From NCBI RefSeq assembly GCF_035594125.1, contig NC_087173.1, forward strand, positions 14,065,755-14,129,754: DNA of 64,000 nt, read 5' to 3'. Of the stretch, positions 24,420-34,360 are shown one piece after another. The translations under genes and the position numbers were made by a program. The notes beneath the pieces are model-generated. The model ran no database searches and was not told the DNA's origin. It saw nothing but the letters and a program-made list of their open reading frames with translations. Position 1 is the first letter of the stretch; the number at the start of each line of letters is the position of its first letter. The stretch comes from Scylla paramamosain. Its lineage: Eukaryota; Arthropoda; Malacostraca; Decapoda; Portunidae.

Positions 24420-25640
24420 CAGCGTCTCTATATCTATCAGTTTGGTTTTAAAAGCACTGACAGTTTCGGCATTGACAACGTCTTCACCGAGTTCATTCCA
24501 TTTGTTCTCATTTCAGTGAGGAAAACTATACTTCTTAATGTCTCTTCTACAGTTAACTTTCTTCAACTTCTTGCTGTGACCACTTGTACTCTGTGTGTCT
24601 AAATTTATAAAAACCTTCTTTCTTCACATTTTCCATACCATTTATCATTCTATAGATGTTTATTAAATCTCTCTCTCTCTCCTATTTTCAAGGGTAGGAA
24701 TTTCCAACATTCTTAATCTCTCTTCATAGGTCAATTTACTCAACTCTGAAACCATCTTAGTGACTGCTCTTTTTGCTTTTTCTAATTTTATAATATTCCT
24801 CTTTGTATGATGAGACCACACCACTGCTGCATATTCCAATCTTAGTCTTATCATGGAAATCAACAACTTTTTATCATTTCTTCTTCCAAATATGAGTGCC
24901 ATTCTTATTCTTTTTAACAATTTCACTGTCTCCAGTAATTTTATCAATGTGTCAAATTTTCAGTAACTGTTACTCCCAAATCTACTTCCTCTTTTGACTT
25001 CTTTAACTTCACACCATCCATATCATAATAATATTGTATTCTTTTCTTACTCTTACCAAACTCCATTACTTTGCATTTACTGAAATGGAATTCCATTTGC
25101 CAAGATTTACTCCATCTATTTATCTTATTTAAATCATCTTGCAGTACCATACAGTCATTTACATTATCTATCCTTCTCATCAGTTTAGCATCATCTGCAA
25201 ATAAGTTCATATAACTATCTGTTTCTTCATTTATGTCGTTCACATATATTACAAACTTTATCGGTCCTAAAACTGACCCCTGTGAGACACCACTAGTTAC
25301 TTTTAGCCAAGATGAATTCTGGTCTTGTATTACAGTTCTCATCTCTCTATCATCCAGATAATCCTCCATTCACTCCAGCTGTCTTCCTCCAAATTTTCCA
25401 TAATTTTTTAATCTTCCTTAGCAATCTTTGGGATGTACTTTGCTTTCTTCAAGTCTAAGTAGACACCATCCACCCATCCGTCTCTCTCCTGCACAATATT
25501 AACTATCCTTGAATGAAAGGACAGTAAGTTTATGGAGCATGATCTTCCCCTTTTAAATCCAAATTGACAATTTACTAAAACTTCATCTTTTTCCAGGTGT
25601 TCCATCCATCTTTCCTTTATTGTTCTTTCACATAATTTTC
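24420..25640 (-). pseudogene. LINE-B3 reverse transcriptase, 3' half
   Basis: From 25640 downward: MEHLEKDEVLVNCQFGFKRG, SCSINLLSFHSRIVNIVQER and DGWVDGVYLDLKKA (RT block A with a catalytic Asp), then after a shift MEDYLDDREMRTVIQD, TSGVSQGSVLGPIKFVIYVN, LFADDAKLMRRIDN (catalytic DD) and VDLGVTVTENLTH. Then IRMALIFGRRNDKKLLISMI and VVWSHHTKRNIIKLEKAKRA (thumb) follow. Frames break near 25410 and 24946. Confidence 0.85.
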
Positions 25641-26109
25641 CTTCAGGAGGAGGCAGTAGACACCTGCTAAAACAATAATTACTCCCAGTGAGGTCTAAAG
25701 CACTGGATCAGAGGGTACTGTGAACTTATCATTAAACCTACCTGTGATCTCACTGAACTTTTCCTTTTGTGTCTCACAACACAAGGGGGCAGTCACAGCC
25801 TGCCCTATAAAGACAACTCTCTTCCTCCACACAAAACTACAAGCACCTAATAACACACACAACCTTCACTCAAAATTTCAAAATTCATGACAACTCCTAC
25901 ACCAGCTTTGGAGTCCTCATCTGGGGAGGAGACCACAAATGTCCCCTGGTTGGACTGCTCTGCTGATGACGCCCCTAAGTATCTTGACACCCCCTCAATT
26001 TTTTCTTCATTTACTTCTGCAACATTTGTGATCTAAGATCTAATTTTCAGTCTGTAGAACACCACCTCTCCTCTTCTAAACATCATCTTCTTTTCCTCAC
26101 TGAAACTCA

Positions 26110-27180
26110 GGTGCCTGAGACAACTGACAGTAGCCCTTTTTCTGTTCCCTCCTACTTTCTCTATCCTCATTTTCAATCCAAAGCTGGATGTTGCATTTAT
26201 GTGCGCAACAATTTAACCTGCTCTCGTGCCCACGCTCTTGAATCTTCCGAGTTTTCCACTATCTGGCTACGACTACAGAGTCACTCTCAAACTAAATTTA
26301 TCTGTGCTCTATATCTCTCACCTAACTCCTCTGACTATAAGAAATTCTTTGACTACTTAACTTCCAAAGTGGAGCACATTCTGACACTCTTCCCTTTTTG
26401 CAGAGATCTCCATTCTTGGAGACTTCAGTGTTCACCACCAGCTTTGGCTTTCCTCTCCCTTCACTGACCATCCTGGTGAACTAGCCTTCAACTTTGCTAT
26501 GCTCCACGACCTAGAGCAATTGGTGCAACACCCTACTTGTATTTCTGACCGTCTTGGAGATATGCCCAACATTCTTGACTTCTTCCTGACCTCTAATCCT
26601 TCTGTTTATGCTGTCACCCTCTCTATTCCATTGAGCTCCTCCGATCACAGTCTCATATCTGTATCTTGTCCTATCACTCCAATCCCTCCTCAGCATCCCC
26701 CTAAGCAAAGGTGCCTCTGGCATTTTGCCTCTGCTAGTTGGGGGGACCTGAGGAGGTATTTTGCTGATTTTCCTTGGAATGACTACTGCTTCCGTGTCAG
26801 AGACCCGTCTTTGTGTGCTGAATGCATAACAGAGGTGATAGTGTCTGGCATGGAGGCATACATTCATTCCTCTCTCTTTTTCTCGGACTAAACCTTCCAA
26901 ACCTTGGTTGAACACAGCTTGTTCTCGTGCTATACATGATAGAGAGGTGGCCCACAAAAGGTACTTAGGCCTTCCATCACCAGAATCTCATGCACTTTAT
27001 ATTTCTGTCTGGAACCATGCCAAGTCTGTTCTCCATCTAGTCAAAAACTCCTTCAGTAATAGAAAGTGTCAAAATCTTTCAAGATCTAACTACCCTCATG
27101 ACTCTCTGACATCTAGCCAAAAATATCTCCTGGCATCTAGCCAAAAATATCTTCAATAACTTTGCTTCTTCTTCTTCTTT
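26110..27180 (+). pseudogene. LINE-A1 endonuclease, degenerate
   Basis: Pieces include the T-E-T-Q block upstream, [38 protein letters not shown], a frame-broken '[13 protein letters not shown]' and [15 protein letters not shown] (the SDH motif of APE-type endonucleases). Then [20 protein letters not shown] follows. Copy A4 shows the same protein nearly intact. Frameshifts occur near 26400 and 26890. Confidence 0.85.
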
Positions 27181-27239
27181 CCCTCCTTTATTTCAACCAG
27201 ATAGCACCACTACCATCACATCTATTTCTAAAGCTGAAC

Positions 27240-28508
27240 TCTTTGCTCAAACCTTTGCTAAAAACTCTACCTTGAACGATTCTGGGCTTGTTCCTCCCTC
27301 TCTTCCACCCTCTAACTACTTCATGCTACCTATTAAAATTCTTCACAATGATGTTTTCCATGCCCTTGCTGGCCTAAACCCTTGAAAGGCTTATGGACCT
27401 GATGGGGTCCCTCCTATTGTTCTCCGAAACTGTGCCTCCGTGCTTGCACCTTGCCTAGTCAAACTCTTTCAGCACTGTCTGTCAACATCTACTTTTCCTT
27501 CTTGCTGAAAGTTTGCCTACATTCAGCCTGTTCCTAAAAAGGGCGACTGTTCTAATCCCTCAAACTACTGTCCTATTGCTTTAATTTCCTGCCTATCTAA
27601 AGTTTTTGAATCTATCCTCAACAGGAAGATACTTAAACATCTGTCACTTCACAAACTTCTATCTGATTGCCAGTATGGGTTCCGTCAAAGCCGCTCTACT
27701 GGTGATCCTCTGGCTTTCCTTACTGAGTCTTGGTCATCCTCTTTTAGAGATTTTGGTGAAACTTTTGTTGTTGCCTTGTACATATCAAAAGCTCCTGATA
27801 GAGTCTGGCACAAAGTCTTGATTTCCAAATTACCCCCCTATGGCTTCTATCTTTCTCTCAAGTTTCCTTTCTGACCGTTCTATTGCTGCTGTGGTAGACG
27901 GTCACTGTTCTTCTCCTAAATCTATTAACAGTGGTGTTCCTCAGGGTTCTGTCCTGTCACCCACTCTCTTTTTATTATTCATCAATGACCTTGTAAATCA
28001 AATTTCCTACCCTATCCACTCCTACGCTGATGATACCACCCTGCACTTTTCCATGTCTTTTTATAGACATCCAACCCTTCAGGAGGTAAACATTTCATGC
28101 AGGGAAGCCACAGAACGCCTGACTTCTGATCTTTCTAAAATTTCTGATTGGGGCAGAGCAAACTTGGTATTGTTCAATGCCTCAAAAACTCAATTCCTCC
28201 ATCTATCAACTCAACACTACCTTCCAGACAGCTATCCCCTCTTCTTCAGTGACACTCAACTGTCCCCCTCTTCTACACTGAACATCCTTGGTCTGTCCTT
28301 TACTTATAATCTGAACTGGAAACTTCACATCTCATCTCTAGCTAAAACAGCTTCTATGAAGTTAGGTGTTCTGAGATGTCTCTGCCAGTTTTTCTCATCT
28401 CCCCAGCTGCTAACTCTGTACAAGGGCCTTATCCGTCCATGTATGGAGTATGCTTCACATGTCTGGGGAGGTTCCACTCATGCCGCTCTTCTAGACAGGG
28501 TGGAATAA
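27240..28508 (+). pseudogene. LINE-A1 reverse transcriptase, degenerate
   Basis: The broken N-terminal half includes 'AYGPDGVPPIVLRNCAS' and 'SNYCPIALISCLSKVFES'. The open C-terminal half (27840-28508) has SINSGVPQGSVLSPTLFLLF, SYADDTTLHFSMSF (catalytic DD), DWGRANLVLFNASKTQFLHL and GLIRPCMEYASHVWGGSTHA. Stops at 27383 and 27508 and a frame change near 27820 make it inactive. Confidence 0.87.
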
Positions 28509-28965
28509 AAAAGTTTTTGTCTCATCAACTCCTCTCCTCTAACTGACTGTCTTCAGCCTTTCTCATTGCCGCAATGTTGCATCTCTAGCTGTCTTCTACT
28601 GCTATTTTCATGCTAACTGCTTTTCTGATCTTGCTAACTGCATGCCTCCCCTCCTCCCACAGCCTTGCTGCACAAGACTCTTCTTTCTCTCACCCCTATT
28701 CTGTCCACCTCTCTAATGCAAGAGTTAACTAGTATACTCAATTATTGATCCCTTTCTTTGGTAAACTCTGGAACTCCCTGTCTGCTTCTGTATTTCCACC
28801 TTCCTATGAATTGAATTCCTTCAAGAGGGAGGTTTCAAGACACTTATCCTTCAATTTTTTTTACTTTTCTGGGACTGGCACCTCGGTGGGCTTTTTTTTT
28901 TTTTTATTGGATTTTCGTTGTCCTTGGCCAGTGTCCCTCCTACATTAAAAAAAAAAAAACACTAT

Positions 28966-29380
28966 TCAAGGACACTGGTCTATATTTTAGTGTATTTTCC
29001 TTATTTCCTCTTTTGTATGTTGGTGTAATATTTGTTCTTTTCCAGTCTTTTGGTTCTCTTCCCTGTGATAGTGATGTCATCACTAGACTGTGAATTTTAT
29101 CAGGCAGTTGTTCTGTACATTCCTTCAATATCTTGTTTGGTACTCCATCTGGATCAGATGCTTTAATTACTTCAAGTTCTTCCATCATCTTAAGTATTTC
29201 CTCATAACTGACCTGGACTGCACTCAGTATATATCTCACCAACTTATCCCTTCCAGCATCAAACTCCCCTTCCACGGTAAATAACAATCTGAAACTATTG
29301 TTCATAACCTCCACCATGTCCTGTTTGGGTTCATTTATACACTTATCTTTTATATCTCTTTTATAGTTTCTTCTCTCCAT
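28966..29380 (-). pseudogene. LINE-B3 reverse transcriptase, 5' half
   Basis: The minus frame reads KDKCINEPKQDMVEVMNNSF, MMEELEVIKASDPDGVPNKI, EPKDWKRTNITPTYKRGNKE and then YRPVSLNS, where LINE-A1 interrupts. It matches the finger region of the CR1-like RT in copies B2 and B4. Confidence 0.85.
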
Positions 29381-29646
29381 TCTTATTATCTCAATGTACT
29401 TGTTTCTAGCATCAATATATTCCTCCCATCTGCTCTCAGTTTTCCTCTTCTTCCATCTATTCCAACCATTTGATTTACAATTTGTAGTTTCTTTGCATTA
29501 TGTATTGAACCATTCTTTACCCTTTCTACATCTCACTCCTCCTTTAGGTACAAATTTCTCCACAGCAGAATTATATTTCCTTATAAATTCATCTCATTTT
29601 CTGGAACATCTACATCTTCAAAGTCTTTCCAGCCCATGGCAACAAA

Positions 29647-30427
29647 CTACTTTCTTAATTTTTCAAAATCATCTTTACTATATTTAAATCTTCTTACCTT
29701 ATAATTTTCATCAGTGATTACATTTTCATTTTTCAAATTAAATTCCATCAACATGTGATCACTTTTACCTAGAGGGCTATCATAGTGTATTGTTTCAATA
29801 ATTTCCATGTCCTTGGTAAACACTAAATCAAGTCTTGATGGTTTATCTCTTCCACTAAATCTTATATCACAGTCTATCCACTGAGTCATCAAGTTTTCCA
29901 CTGTTCAGGTTAACAGTCTATTACTCCATGAGGTCTTACTTCTAGTAGTTGTCAGTGTTTCCCACTTTATCTCCTTACAATTAAAATCACCAACAATAAC
30001 TATATCACTACTTTCCATCACTATCTTTTCAAGACCTTTTAACACATCTACCAATGTCTCTTCGTGCTCTTCTTTTTGCCAAGCATTGGTCACAGGTGGC
30101 ACATACACTCCTACATAATTCATTATCCTTTCTTTTTCACTTCTAATCATCACTTGTAGAATTTCAGACTTGTCTTCACTTTTTATTACCCTCTCCACTT
30201 CAACACACTTTTTAATCAGAATGATCACTCCCCCCTCCTCCCTTGTTACTTCTGTTTTTCATCCATAAATCATATTTACCAGTGTCAGGAGTTCCCCATT
30301 CATTTTTCCATTTTGTCTCACATAATACAGCAACATCCGGTGCGGTTCTGTTTAATAACTCATTTAATTCCATCTTTGTTGACATTAATCCATTTACATT
30401 AGTATAACATACTGTTTGATGTACCAT
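29647..30427 (-). pseudogene. LINE-B3 endonuclease
   Basis: Three consecutive frames give CYTNVNGLMSTKMELNELL and APDVAVLCETKWK (metal-binding Glu), then VGVYVPPVTNAWQKEEHEE and IVIVGDFNCKEIKWE (GDFN block), then SRLDLVFTKDMEII and SPLGKSDHMLMEFN (SDH block). All APE-type endonuclease motifs are present. Frame breaks near 30225 and 29903 separate them. Confidence 0.87.
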
Positions 30428-30636
30428 TTCTTTATTCTCATGTCTCTTACTCTTCAGAAAAACTTCTCTTTTTGTTGTTTGTCTTTTTGTTTAGCCTCAT
30501 TTATCAGCTCCTTTTGCTTCAACCTTTCAATCTCATCCATATCCCTGTTTATCCATACATTTTTATATTCTTCATCTCCAGACAACCTCCAAGACCCACT
30601 AATTACCTCTTCTGCTTGTACCTACATTGCAAACTT

Positions 30637-30697
30637 TGTGTGTGTGTGTGTGTGTGTGTGTGTCAGATATACACACAGCTCTGCAACACACACTTGT

Positions 30698-30775
<78 letters not shown>
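30637..30775. repeat. (GT)n and (CA)n microsatellites
   Basis: A GT run (30637-30663) and a CA run of about 39 units (30698-30775) are separated by about 35 bp. Confidence 0.97.
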
Positions 30776-30780
<5 letters not shown>

Positions 30781-30868
30781 CCAAATCAGGCAGTTAAAAA
30801 ATTAAAGACCTGTTGTTGTTTGAGATCCCTTACCACTCCCCGTACTCTCCTTTTGTCTCATCCCACAG

Positions 30869-31018
30869 GCATTGTCCATGATGCTTCCTGTGTTGTGGTT
30901 CCATCATGGCAGGCATGGAAGTGCCTCTCACTGCATCACCACCTCATGATCATTGAGAGCATGGACACAGACACTGAGGTGCGGCGCCTCTCCCCCATCA
31001 CCCTCATTGCCAACACAA
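30869..31018 (+). CDS. PKHD1L1: Fibrocystin-L-like exon (a)
   Basis: After a good acceptor (CTCATCCCACAG, AG at 30867-30868) the frame reads IVHDASCVVVPSWQAWKCLS and then HLMIIESMDTDTEVRRLSPI. The conserved 'ESMDxDTExRRLSP' phrase precedes the 'VDLLNG' exon in the fibrocystin/PKHD1L1 family. These are large type-I membrane proteins with IPT, PA14, G8 and parallel beta-helix domains, and this stretch belongs to their C-terminal extracellular region. The 3' edge is uncertain: ending at 31018 gives the required phase 1 but needs a GC donor, and a weak GT donor at 31037 also keeps the phase. Confidence 0.82.
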
Positions 31019-31097
31019 GCCACTTTTTTTTATCTTGTCCTTATAAATCTATTTACCAGATTGTCAGTTCCACATGGGATTTTTTGTGAGTGTTACT

Positions 31098-31163
31098 AAT
31101 GCCTCCTCCTCCTCCTCCTCCTCCTCCTCCTCCTCCTCCTCCTCCTCCTCCTCCTCCTCCTCC
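31098..31163 (+). repeat. (CCT)n microsatellite forming an acceptor tract
   Basis: About 22 CCT triplets end two bases before the AG of the next exon. They constitute its polypyrimidine tract. Confidence 0.9.
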
Positions 31164-31165
31164 AG

Positions 31166-31314
31166 GCCCTAGTGGGTACGTGGACCTCCTCAATGGACAG
31201 ATGGACAGAGGCTGGTGTGCTGGCTACATGTATCAGGAGCAAATCTCAACCTTCTTCTCTGTTGTGGCAACAGGGATGACATATGAGATGACCATGACCA
31301 GCATGCCCCTTCAG
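31166..31314 (+). CDS. PKHD1L1: Fibrocystin-L-like exon (b)
   Basis: The frame reads PSGYVDLLNGQMDRGWCAGY, then QEQISTFFSVVATGMTYEMT and ends MPLQ at a GTACTG donor (phase 0). 'VDLLNGxxDxGWCxGY' is the most diagnostic phrase of this region of fibrocystin-L proteins and is the main basis of the gene call. The acceptor uses the CCT microsatellite. It enters in phase 1 from the previous exon. Confidence 0.9.
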
Positions 31315-31646
31315 GTACTGCTGTGGTGCTTGTAATGGTGTTGTAGTGGTTGTAATGGTGGTAGTAGTAATAGTAGACAGTGATTGTAGCTATGGTAATA
31401 GTAGTTGTAGTAATTTTCAGTGGTATAATAATAATAGTAATTGGAGATAAACAGCAGGCAATTTACACCAATCTTTTTGACGCATAACCTAACATCATTT
31501 AACCCAGCCTAACCTCACAACCTAGCACAATCTCACCCAACACTAAGCCAACCTAATCTAACCTAACCCAATCAATTATTATTTCAGGAGCTGCATCTCT
31601 AACCTAACCTCACCACACTGACCCTCCACTCACATCACATCTTCAG
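31315..31646. other. Intron: GTAGT-rich and CCTAACC-type sequence
   Basis: Short TGG/TAG triplet-like runs, then CCTAACCT-type repeats (31490-31610), related to the arthropod TTAGG unit in reverse complement but degenerate. Confidence 0.6.
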
Positions 31647-31844
31647 GTGCTGCGTCTGCACCTGCCACACAGTCCATCCTCTGAGGCCGTTGTCCTGCTC
31701 ATCTTCCCAAAGCCTCAGCGTTATGACACCTATGTGGATGGTGTCTTTGTTCCCCCAGCCAACCTCAACACCTCTGCAGCTGGCTACAAGCTGTTGCCTG
31801 AGAACCCCACCCATCCTCAGGCTTTCCTTCCCATGTTGGACAAT
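31647..31844 (+). CDS. PKHD1L1: Fibrocystin-L-like exon (c)
   Basis: Sixty-six codons, phase 0 at both ends. They read VLRLHLPHSPSSEAVVLLIF, QRYDTYVDGVFVPPANLN and ENPTHPQAFLPMLDN. Known fibrocystin-L sequences have a hydrophobic strand pair followed by 'RxDVYV' at this place. The acceptor is CATCTTCAG and the donor is GTAAGG. It continues directly from exon (b). Confidence 0.9.
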
Positions 31845-31990
31845 GTAAGGGATGGCTGTGTGCTGTGTTGTGTTGTGTCGTGTTGTGTTTGGAATGTAAG
31901 GGATGGTTGTGTGTTGTGTTGCATTGTGTTTGGAATGTAAGGAATGACTGTGTGTTGTGTTGTGTAGGGAATATAAGGAATGGCTGTGTG
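31845..31990 (+). repeat. Intronic minisatellite copying the splice donor
   Basis: The phrase AATGTAAGGGATGG that forms the exon (c) donor recurs with its GT at 31896 and 31937. It appears once more with GT changed to AT near 31971. Each copy is followed by a TGTGTTGTGTTG run. Confidence 0.85.
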
Positions 31991-32109
31991 TTGTTTTGTG
32001 TTGTTTGAGGCACTGGAGCTCTGTACTTTGCCCTGTCAGTTTGGGGCAAAGGACCAACTGCTCTGCCTTGTCTCTTCCTGCTGGTAACAGAACAACCACT
32101 CAGCCTTGC

Positions 32110-32355
32110 CTCTCCCTGTCAGTTTTGTCATGCCTCCCTATCTGTTTAGTTTTGTCATGCCTCTCACTGTCAGTTTTGTTATGCCTTTCTCAATTTTGTC
32201 ATGTCCCCATGTCAGTTTTGTTGTGCCTCCCTGTCAGTTTTGTCATGCCTCCCTCTCAGTCTTGTCATGTCTCTCCATGTCAGTTTTGTCAGGCCTCCCT
32301 GTCAGTCTTGTCATGTCTCTCCCTGTCAGTTTTGTCATAGCTCTCCCTGATAGTT
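32110..32355. repeat. Intronic minisatellite, about 25-30 bp units
   Basis: About nine imperfect copies of CTGTCAGTTTTGTCATGCC. It lies in the intron before exon (d). Confidence 0.85.
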
Positions 32356-32432
32356 TTAGGCAAGGGAAACACTATTATGCCATGCCTGTCTCTGTCGCCA
32401 CCTCTCCAGCTCACCCAGACCCTCCCCTGCAG

Positions 32433-32681
32433 GCAATGGGGACCAACTTCTTCCAGCGCAGTGCTAAGCTGGTCCATGTGGTGCTGTGTGAAGGCCACAT
32501 CCTTGACATCAAGACCACGCCCATGATCACCCTCACCAGTGGCCTCATGGTGAAGGAAGATGAGTTTTATGAGCAGAACGTGGTGTTGAATCTGGCCAGC
32601 CTGTTTGAGGTATCCCCAGACAACATCAGGGTCATCAGTGTTATGCAGGAGCTCTCCAAGAGACAGCAGGGAAGGCTGGAG
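32433..32681 (+). CDS. PKHD1L1: Fibrocystin-L-like exon (d)
   Basis: Eighty-three codons, phase 0 at both ends. They read AMGTNFFQRSAKLVHVVLCE, then TSGLMVKEDEFYEQNVVLNL and ASLFEVSPDNIRVISVMQEL. The 'G.N.F.R....' and 'DEFY..N.V.NLA....I..D.IR' phrases are conserved in the fibrocystin family at this position. The acceptor is CCCCTGCAG and the donor GTGGGC. Confidence 0.9.
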
Positions 32682-33390
32682 GTGGGCACAGTGAGGATGC
32701 ATGTTGGGTCTGGTCTGTGTTGAGTCTGACTGTGGTGGGTGCAGCTGTGTTCAATGTGGCTGTGTTGAGTCTGGCTTTATTGGATCTGTGTGTTGTGCGT
32801 GGCAGTGTTGGTCTGTGTGTTATGTGTGACCATATTGTTTGTGGCTATGTTGGGTGTGGCTGTGTTTGGTGTGGCTGTCTGGGCTGCCTGGTCTCCCTTA
32901 CTAGTAGGAGCTCAACATGCAAGACTTATTCTCAAATGTTTGGGAGTCTCAACTAATTGGAGATCTAATGGAATTTATCTGAGTTTTCAAGGTAATTTTT
33001 ATGACACTTGTGATAGGGAATGATCTCACCATGAAAGGGCAGGATCAAACCAGTTTATGCTGTGAGGCTTTGCTGTGGAAGTATGTGGACAGCTGTGGTG
33101 TGCCTAAGCTCTTGGGATGTAGCAGGGTGGTCCACAAGACTGTCCCATTACACTAGGAGCCAACGGAGCTAAGAGTGTGAGTGATGTGTGCAGGAATGTG
33201 TGGTGCTTTGTGTGGGCCATCCTATGTGAGATTGCCAGCCTGGTATATAGATAGATAGATAGTGGTAGTTTAACAAGGACTGTGCCAAATGAATGGGAAA
33301 GTTGCCTATGAGATTCTTACTATTCATTATATCTGAAAATAATTACTAAAGAGAACAAAATGTTTAAGAATACAACTTAAATTTACTTAG
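32682..33390. other. Intron with a SINE-like repeat
   Basis: A GTGTGG-rich start (32690-32880), unique sequence, then a repeat copy at 33105-33265 that is shared with 39985-40125. Confidence 0.6.
33105..33265 (+). mobile_element. SINE-like dispersed repeat, copy 1
   Basis: It shares an ordered set of phrases with 39985-40125: GTCCACAA.ACTGT.CC, TAAGAGTGTGAGTGATGTGT, GCTTTGT.TGGG and CCTGGT.TATAGATA. It ends in a short TAGA tetranucleotide run like a SINE tail. No pol III boxes were identified, so the class is unproven. Confidence 0.55.
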
Positions 33391-33551
33391 GCTGAAGTGG
33401 CCAGCGCTCACACTACAAGCCTGAATGGTGAGGAGGAGGAGGGAGCAATTGGTGGGGAGGTGATTCCCTACAAGAAGCTGGTGCAGAGTCTGGAGAAGGC
33501 CGTCAATAGATTCCAGGATGGATCATGCAGCAACTGTGCCTCTCTCTCTTG
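33391..33551 (+). CDS. PKHD1L1: Fibrocystin-L-like exon (e)
   Basis: After CTTAG at 33389-33390 the phase-0 frame reads AEVASAHTTSLNGEEEEGAI, then IPYKKLVQSLEKAVNRFQDG and SCSNCASLS up to a strong donor GTAAAG at 33552. This gives a phase-2 end. The middle 'LVxxLExAVxxFQ' helix is typical of the linker after exon (d) in the family. The phase-2 end does not fit the most natural start of the next exon at 33804 but does fit an acceptor at 33809. Confidence 0.78.
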
Positions 33552-33803
33552 GTAAAGTGAACCTCTGCTCTTTGTTCCTTTGTGATCTTATGTTGTCTCT
33601 TCCTCCAATGCTTCCTCTTAAGGCAAACACTACTCTGTCTCTTTACTGCCTTAAGTCATCTCTCACTCCTATAACTCCTTTTAGTAAAATAACACTGTTC
33701 TCTGCCCCTTTACTGCCTTGAATCATGTCCTCCTGCACTTTGTCATCAGCTGAACCATTAACAGAGGTAGTGTGTTCCTCCAATACCCACCTCTCTTCCT
33801 CAG

Positions 33804-34061
33804 GTGAGTGACCCCATCGAGCCACCACCCAAGGAAGCCCCTCCAAAGGCCACAGAGGAGGAAGGCAGTGTTGTCATTCTGGATGCCAAGCTGTTCTACA
33901 AGCAGCAGGAGAAGGAGGTGGCAGAGAAGATCAAGGAAAGCCTGGCAGTGACTGAGTATACCAAGCCATCCAGTGCATTGGTGCTGAGTGGTGTGTCCAG
34001 CAGTGTGGTGCAGTACACAGTGTTTGAAATGCAGCTGTCCTTTACTGTGCTGGATACAGAG
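33804..34061 (+). CDS. PKHD1L1: Fibrocystin-L-like exon (f)
   Basis: The frame reads VSDPIEPPPKEAPPKATEEE, then VVILDAKLFYKQQEKEVAEK and SALVLSGVSSSVVQYTVFEM, ending DTE at a GT-repeat donor (GTGTGTGTGT, 34062). 'SDP..PP' is conserved at this site in fibrocystin-L. Two acceptors are possible. The first is AG at 33802-33803 (phase 0, includes Val-Ser). The second is AG at 33807-33808 (phase 2, first residue Asp after a hybrid codon), which matches the upstream donor. Confidence 0.8.
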
Positions 34062-34228
34062 GTGTGTGTGTAGTTGTAGTATACAGGGACTAAGCTACAC
34101 ACCTCTGGTTCTGTCTCCTCCTTTATTCATCCATCAGTTTATGTACATTTCTTGCCTCTCTCACCTTTGTTTTTCTACTTGTGATAAACAGGGGCTGGGC
34201 TACATTCCTTATCCCATCTCTGTATTCA

Positions 34229-34236
34229 TTCAGTCC

Positions 34237-34311
<75 letters not shown>
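34229..34311. repeat. (GT)n microsatellite, LINE-B4 tail
   Basis: About 41 GT units directly next to the 3' end of minus-strand LINE-B4. Confidence 0.97.
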
Positions 34312-34314
<3 letters not shown>

Positions 34315-34360
34315 ACCTAGTTGTATTTACCTAGTTGTGAAATACAGGACAAGATCCACA

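Larger units (their letters stand above)
25646..28959 (+). mobile_element. LINE-A copy A1, full-length but degenerate, nested in LINE-B3
   Basis: It has the LINE-A leader (GGAGGAGGCAGTAGACACC), endonuclease and RT regions in broken frames, the 3' tail (TTGGCCAGTGTCCCTCCTACA) and a terminal A-run (28947-28959). Its ends coincide with the break in LINE-B3. No clear target-site duplication was found by eye. Confidence 0.88.
24362..30640 (-). mobile_element. LINE-B (CR1-like) copy B3, split by LINE-A1
   Basis: On the minus strand the element starts near 30640 in the ORF1-ORF2 linker, runs through endonuclease (30427-29647) and RT 5' half (29380-28966), and is interrupted by plus-strand LINE-A1 (25646-28959). 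It resumes with the RT 3' half (25640-24420) and ends with two CAACTAGGTAAA-type units followed by (CA)n at 24361. RT reads '...YRPVSLNS' at one edge and 'KLCERTIKERWMEHLE' at the other, which confirms the nesting. Confidence 0.88.

Noticed and set aside
26511..26957. 148-codon minus-strand frame inside LINE-A1
   Set aside because: Antisense shadow of the LINE-A endonuclease; the same shadow appears at other LINE-A copies.
32717..33023. Val/Cys-rich open frames after exon (d)
   Set aside because: They arise from a TGTGTTGG-rich intronic repeat.
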